Below are positions 61,999 through 64,000 of a stretch of DNA of 64,000 bases, piece after piece. The position numbers and the translations under genes were made by a program. Where the stretch lies: contig JAHBTS010000003.1 of assembly GCA_019638515.1 (NCBI GenBank), positions 310,001 through 374,000 on the forward strand. The letters run 5' to 3'. Source of the DNA: Chitinophagales bacterium (GTDB lineage Bacteria; Bacteroidota; Bacteroidia; Chitinophagales; LD1). The notes beneath the pieces are model-generated. The model saw nothing but the letters and a program-made list of their open reading frames with translations, did not search any database and was not told where the DNA came from. Each line of letters opens with the position of its first letter. Positions within the stretch are counted from its first letter, which is position 1.

Positions 61999-63900
61999 TT
62001 ATATCCACACAAATGCTCCGGTTGCGGCATTGCTTTCTATTAGTTCTGCATCTGCAAGGCGTTGCAATACTTGTAAAAGTATTTCGGGTTTTTGAGCTGT
62101 AGCCGCTACTAATTGCGGCATAGTTTTTGGCTGCTGTAATTGCTGCTCCAGTTCGTTCATTAACTGCAAAAACTGCGCGTGCTTTAATCCACTTTTCTTA
62201 GCTGCAATACACACATCGCATACACCACAATTTTCAGAAAACTTTTCTCCAAAATAATTTACAAGCATGGCACTACGACAGAAATGACCGGTAGAAATGT
62301 ATTGCAACATAGCGGCTGCTCTTTCGGTTGTTTGCTGCTTGCGCATTTGCAGCAATGCTATATTCAACCGCAGGTGGGCACTCTCTACCCTTTCGTGTGT
62401 AAACGAAATTTGTGGTGTTTCCTCTACTGGCTTGTAACTAAATATATGCAGTTTTTGCAGTTCATTTACTTTTGCAATAAGTTCTGAAGTTTCAATACCA
62501 AGGCGTTTGGCAATTTCTTTTTCATGAAAAACAGTATAGTCTTCAAACACACCTTCGCTGGTGCGCAAAATCATTTTGGTAACCGCCTCTAAACTTGGAT
62601 TGGCGTTATAGAGTTTCAGCAAAGCATCTTTGCCAACCAAACATTTAATGATAGGATATGGCTGTGTGGCTTCGCTCATGGTAAGTACATCCATTTGCTC
62701 CAATAGCCGCAAATGCTCCATCAACACCCGCACAGCGATATTGGTATCGGCAGCGCATGCTGCTATATTAAATTTTACGGCATCGGCAGGCATTTGATGC
62801 AATGGAATTTTAAGATGATTGCATAGTGCATCATACGTTTGGCGCAACTGCTCCGGTAATGGAAAATTTTCAATAATATCTTTAAGCAATTGCTTATCGC
62901 TTTGGTTGCACAGCAGCACCGCGTATGCCTTTTTTTCATCTCTACCTGCCCTACCTGCTTCTTGAAAATACGCTTCTAAACTTTGAGGCACATTCATGTG
63001 AATTACCGTACGCACATCCGGCTTATCTATACCCATTCCAAAAGCATTGGTGCAAACGATAATGCGGGTTTTTCCCGCTATCCAACTTTCTTGTTTACTG
63101 CTTCTTTCTGCGGGGCTTAATCCTGCATGATAATAATCCGAACTCAACCCATTTTTGTTTAAGAAATCGGCCGTTTGCCGTGTACCCTTTCGCGCATTTA
63201 CATACACTACTGCACTGCCCGGCACTTGCTTTAAAATATGCAACAACTGTGCATTTTTATCGAAAGTTTGACGCACCACATAGCTCAAATTACTGCGCAC
63301 AAAACTTTTAGAAAAAATCTGCTTCTTCTTAAAATGTAATTGCTCGGTAATATCGCTTGCTACCTTTTGTGTGGCAGTAGCAGTAAGCGCCAGTACCGAT
63401 ACATTAGGCAACAATTCCCGCACCTCGGCAATTTGCAAATACTGCGGTCGAAAATCGTACCCCCACTGCGAAATACAATGGGCTTCATCTACCGCAAGCA
63501 AACTTACTTTCATTTGCTTGAGTGCTTCTTTAAACGAAGATGTGGCAAGCCTTTCGGGCGATACATACAAAAATTTTACATCGCCATAAATACAATTGGA
63601 AACAATCTGCCGTATTTGCGAAATCGATAAGCCTGAATAAAGTGCTTCTGCTTTAATGCCTCTAGCTTTTAAGTTAGAAACCTGATCTTTCATCAACGCA
63701 ATGAGCGGAGAAACCACTATGCAAATACCATCTAAAAGCAATGCAGGAACTTGAAAACAAATTGATTTGCCGCCACCTGTGGGAAGCAGTGCCAACGTAT
63801 CGTTTTTACTCAATACACTTTGTATTATTTCTTCCTGTAATGGTCTAAAATTATCGAAACCCCAATACTGTTTCAAAATGTGCTTAGGGGACAATTGCAT
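61999..63900 (-). CDS. recQ: ATP-dependent DNA helicase RecQ
   Basis: This 633-residue 3'-5' helicase starts with the RecQ motif 0 (YWGFDNFRPLQEEII), Walker A TGGGKS (Lys45), the DEAH box in VDEAHCISQWGYDFRP and motif VI QEAGRAGRDEKKA. The RQC region keeps the zinc cysteines (HFCRS and ENCGVCDVC). The last ~130 residues form a shorter winged-helix/tail without a clear HRDC domain. It acts in recombination and fork repair. The ATG is at 63900. Confidence 0.95.
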   Translation of the reverse strand: MQLSPKHILKQYWGFDNFRPLQEEIIQSVLSKNDTLALLPTGGGKSICFQVPALLLDGICIVVSPLIALMKDQVSNLKARGIKAEALYSGLSISQIRQIVSNCIYGDVKFLYVSPERLATSSFKEALKQMKVSLLAVDEAHCISQWGYDFRPQYLQIAEVRELLPNVSVLALTATATQKVASDITEQLHFKKKQIFSKSFVRSNLSYVVRQTFDKNAQLLHILKQVPGSAVVYVNARKGTRQTADFLNKNGLSSDYYHAGLSPAERSSKQESWIAGKTRIIVCTNAFGMGIDKPDVRTVIHMNVPQSLEAYFQEAGRAGRDEKKAYAVLLCNQSDKQLLKDIIENFPLPEQLRQTYDALCNHLKIPLHQMPADAVKFNIAACAADTNIAVRVLMEHLRLLEQMDVLTMSEATQPYPIIKCLVGKDALLKLYNANPSLEAVTKMILRTSEGVFEDYTVFHEKEIAKRLGIETSELIAKVNELQKLHIFSYKPVEETPQISFTHERVESAHLRLNIALLQMRKQQTTERAAAMLQYISTGHFCRSAMLVNYFGEKFSENCGVCDVCIAAKKSGLKHAQFLQLMNELEQQLQQPKTMPQLVAATAQKPEILLQVLQRLADAELIESNAATGAFVWI

Positions 63901-64000
63901 GCATGCAAAATGGTGAATTTTACAAGGAAAATAAAAACCTACACCTCACAAACACGCTATTGCATATAAACCAAAGAAAGATATTCCCAATTCTTTCCAA
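63901..64000. other. Right-edge intergenic segment
   Basis: These 100 bp upstream of recQ contain no recognisable gene or promoter pair. Confidence 0.4.

Noticed and set aside
1-64000. Prophage, integrative element or insertion sequence
   Set aside because: No integrase, transposase, terminal repeats or phage structural genes were seen. Gene content is core metabolism plus T9SS functions.

Overview
The window is from a member of the Bacteroidota. The evidence is a dense set of type IX secretion (T9SS) and gliding-type genes (PorU-type sortases, PorV/PorP-family outer-membrane proteins, a GldJ lipoprotein, type A and type B sorting domains), moderately low GC, absence of Shine-Dalgarno sites, and Bacteroidota-style TAnnTTTG -7 promoter motifs. 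No rRNA, tRNA, CRISPR array, integrase or transposase was recognised. The content looks chromosomal. The order within the phylum cannot be fixed from sequence alone.

Layout. (i) 1-5977 (-): the first ~1,990 residues of a giant secreted beta-helix protein that runs off the left edge, divergent from a cytoplasmic TPR/LuxR-type regulator (6193-7812, +). (ii) 8268-32694 (-): a surface-adhesin operon made of a 7,038-residue multi-Ig protein with a type B gliding-type C-terminal domain, then a PorP/SprF-family protein, then a PorE-like TPR/beta-propeller/OmpA protein, closed by a strong terminator. (iii) 33134-42617 (-): a run of closely spaced genes: leucyl aminopeptidase, PdxA, an ACP-phosphodiesterase-like protein, PorV2 and a very large PorU2 sortase. 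(iv) 42768-48588: a T9SS-exported metalloprotease coupled to riboflavin synthase, an MsrB lipoprotein, a small cysteine-rich protein, an S41 protease and a FabG-like reductase. (v) 48671-55317: porP-gldJ (-) divergent from canonical-size porU (+). (vi) 55349-63900: TadA, PBP1A, an unknown lipoprotein, a rhomboid protease, an ABC exporter and RecQ.

How it fits together. At least ten genes contribute to, or are probable cargo of, one surface-secretion programme. PorU and GldJ belong to the core attachment and gliding machinery. PorP and the PorE-like OmpA protein are the kind of partners expected for type B cargo such as the giant adhesin beside them. The metalloprotease carries a type A tail. 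PorV2/PorU2 look like a second, possibly specialised, shuttle/sortase pair. The most unusual structure is inside the giant adhesin gene: it combines an old, diverged three-domain super-repeat (about 255 residues, about seven periods) with a fresh 909-bp super-repeat whose neighbouring copies look identical, plus a local patch with different codon choice. This suggests a gene that is still being assembled by internal recombination.
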